Assembly: GCA_025357975.1 (NCBI GenBank)
Contig: JANYKY010000015.1
Span: 1-7,048 of the forward strand
Direction: 5' to 3'
Source: Gemmatimonadaceae bacterium
GTDB taxonomy: Bacteria > Gemmatimonadota > Gemmatimonadetes > Gemmatimonadales > Gemmatimonadaceae
Length of the DNA stretch: 7,048 bases
A program made the translations under genes and the position numbers. Below, piece by piece: positions 6,982 to 7,048 of the stretch (its first letter is position 1; every line of letters begins with the position of its first letter). A model generated the notes under the pieces. The model saw only the letters and a program-made list of their open reading frames with translations, did no database searches and was not told the DNA's origin.

Positions 6982-7048
6982 ATCAACAAGGTCGAGCTCT
7001 GCTCGTGTTTTGCGGCCGGTCTCGATAACATCGTCCAGCGACGGCCCG
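6982..7048 (+). other. Probable continuation of recN after the premature stop
   Basis: After TGA 6979-6981 the recN frame stays open to the window end and reads INKVELCSCFAAGLDNIVQ. Its last part weakly resembles the RecN coiled-coil stretch of the type ADYLxHIVxEI. The low quality of the match suggests small indels in addition to the stop. No new gene start with support is visible here. Confidence 0.35.

Noticed and set aside
6970..7000. Programmed frameshift in recN
   Set aside because: No slippery heptamer or downstream structure is evident, and neither alternative frame gives a convincing RecN continuation.

Overview
The window reads as a piece of a moderately GC-rich bacterial chromosome, cut at both ends: the gene at the left edge lacks its C-terminus and the gene at the right edge is incomplete. 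The gene order (xseB, polyprenyl diphosphate synthase, dxs, nadK, recN) is a common bacterial housekeeping arrangement. The protein style, the almost complete lack of Shine-Dalgarno sequences on the plus strand and the ahcY-linked ArsR-methyltransferase gene would fit a soil-type Gram-negative lineage such as Gemmatimonadota. That placement is an inference without a database search.

Left half, minus strand. A gene for an ArsR-type DNA-binding domain fused to a SAM-dependent methyltransferase domain (1106-2143) is followed downstream by ahcY, S-adenosylhomocysteine hydrolase (917 to the left edge). The fusion gene has a clear sigma70-type promoter (TTGACC, 17 bp, TATCCT). A 24-bp near-perfect palindrome with core TATATCCGGATATA lies from the -10 box to the start codon and looks like an autoregulatory operator. 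A degenerate copy of the core abuts the ahcY start codon. The likely picture is a methionine/SAM-cycle regulator whose methyltransferase fold senses SAM or SAH and controls itself and ahcY. The 188-bp gap between the two genes contains one arm of a 25-bp inverted repeat whose other arm lies inside the 3' end of the regulator gene.

Centre. The divergent intergenic region (2144-2560) is rich in repeats: four decaying 23-bp tandem units (2218-2309), a 34-bp inverted repeat with 32 of 34 positions paired around an 88-bp spacer (2346-2501), and three 19-bp-period TTGATCCGT units (2488-2544) leading up to xseB.

Right half, plus strand. Five tightly spaced genes form a probable operon: xseB (exonuclease VII small subunit), a farnesyl-diphosphate-synthase-type prenyltransferase that starts with TTG, dxs (first enzyme of the MEP isoprenoid pathway), nadK (NAD kinase, start overlapping the dxs stop) and recN (DNA repair SMC-like ATPase). 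Two consecutive isoprenoid genes (DXP formation and prenyl chain elongation) sit between DNA repair genes. recN meets an in-frame TGA after 168 codons, near the window end, so it is truncated or carries an error. No rRNA, tRNA, CRISPR array, insertion sequence or convincing riboswitch or terminator was seen.
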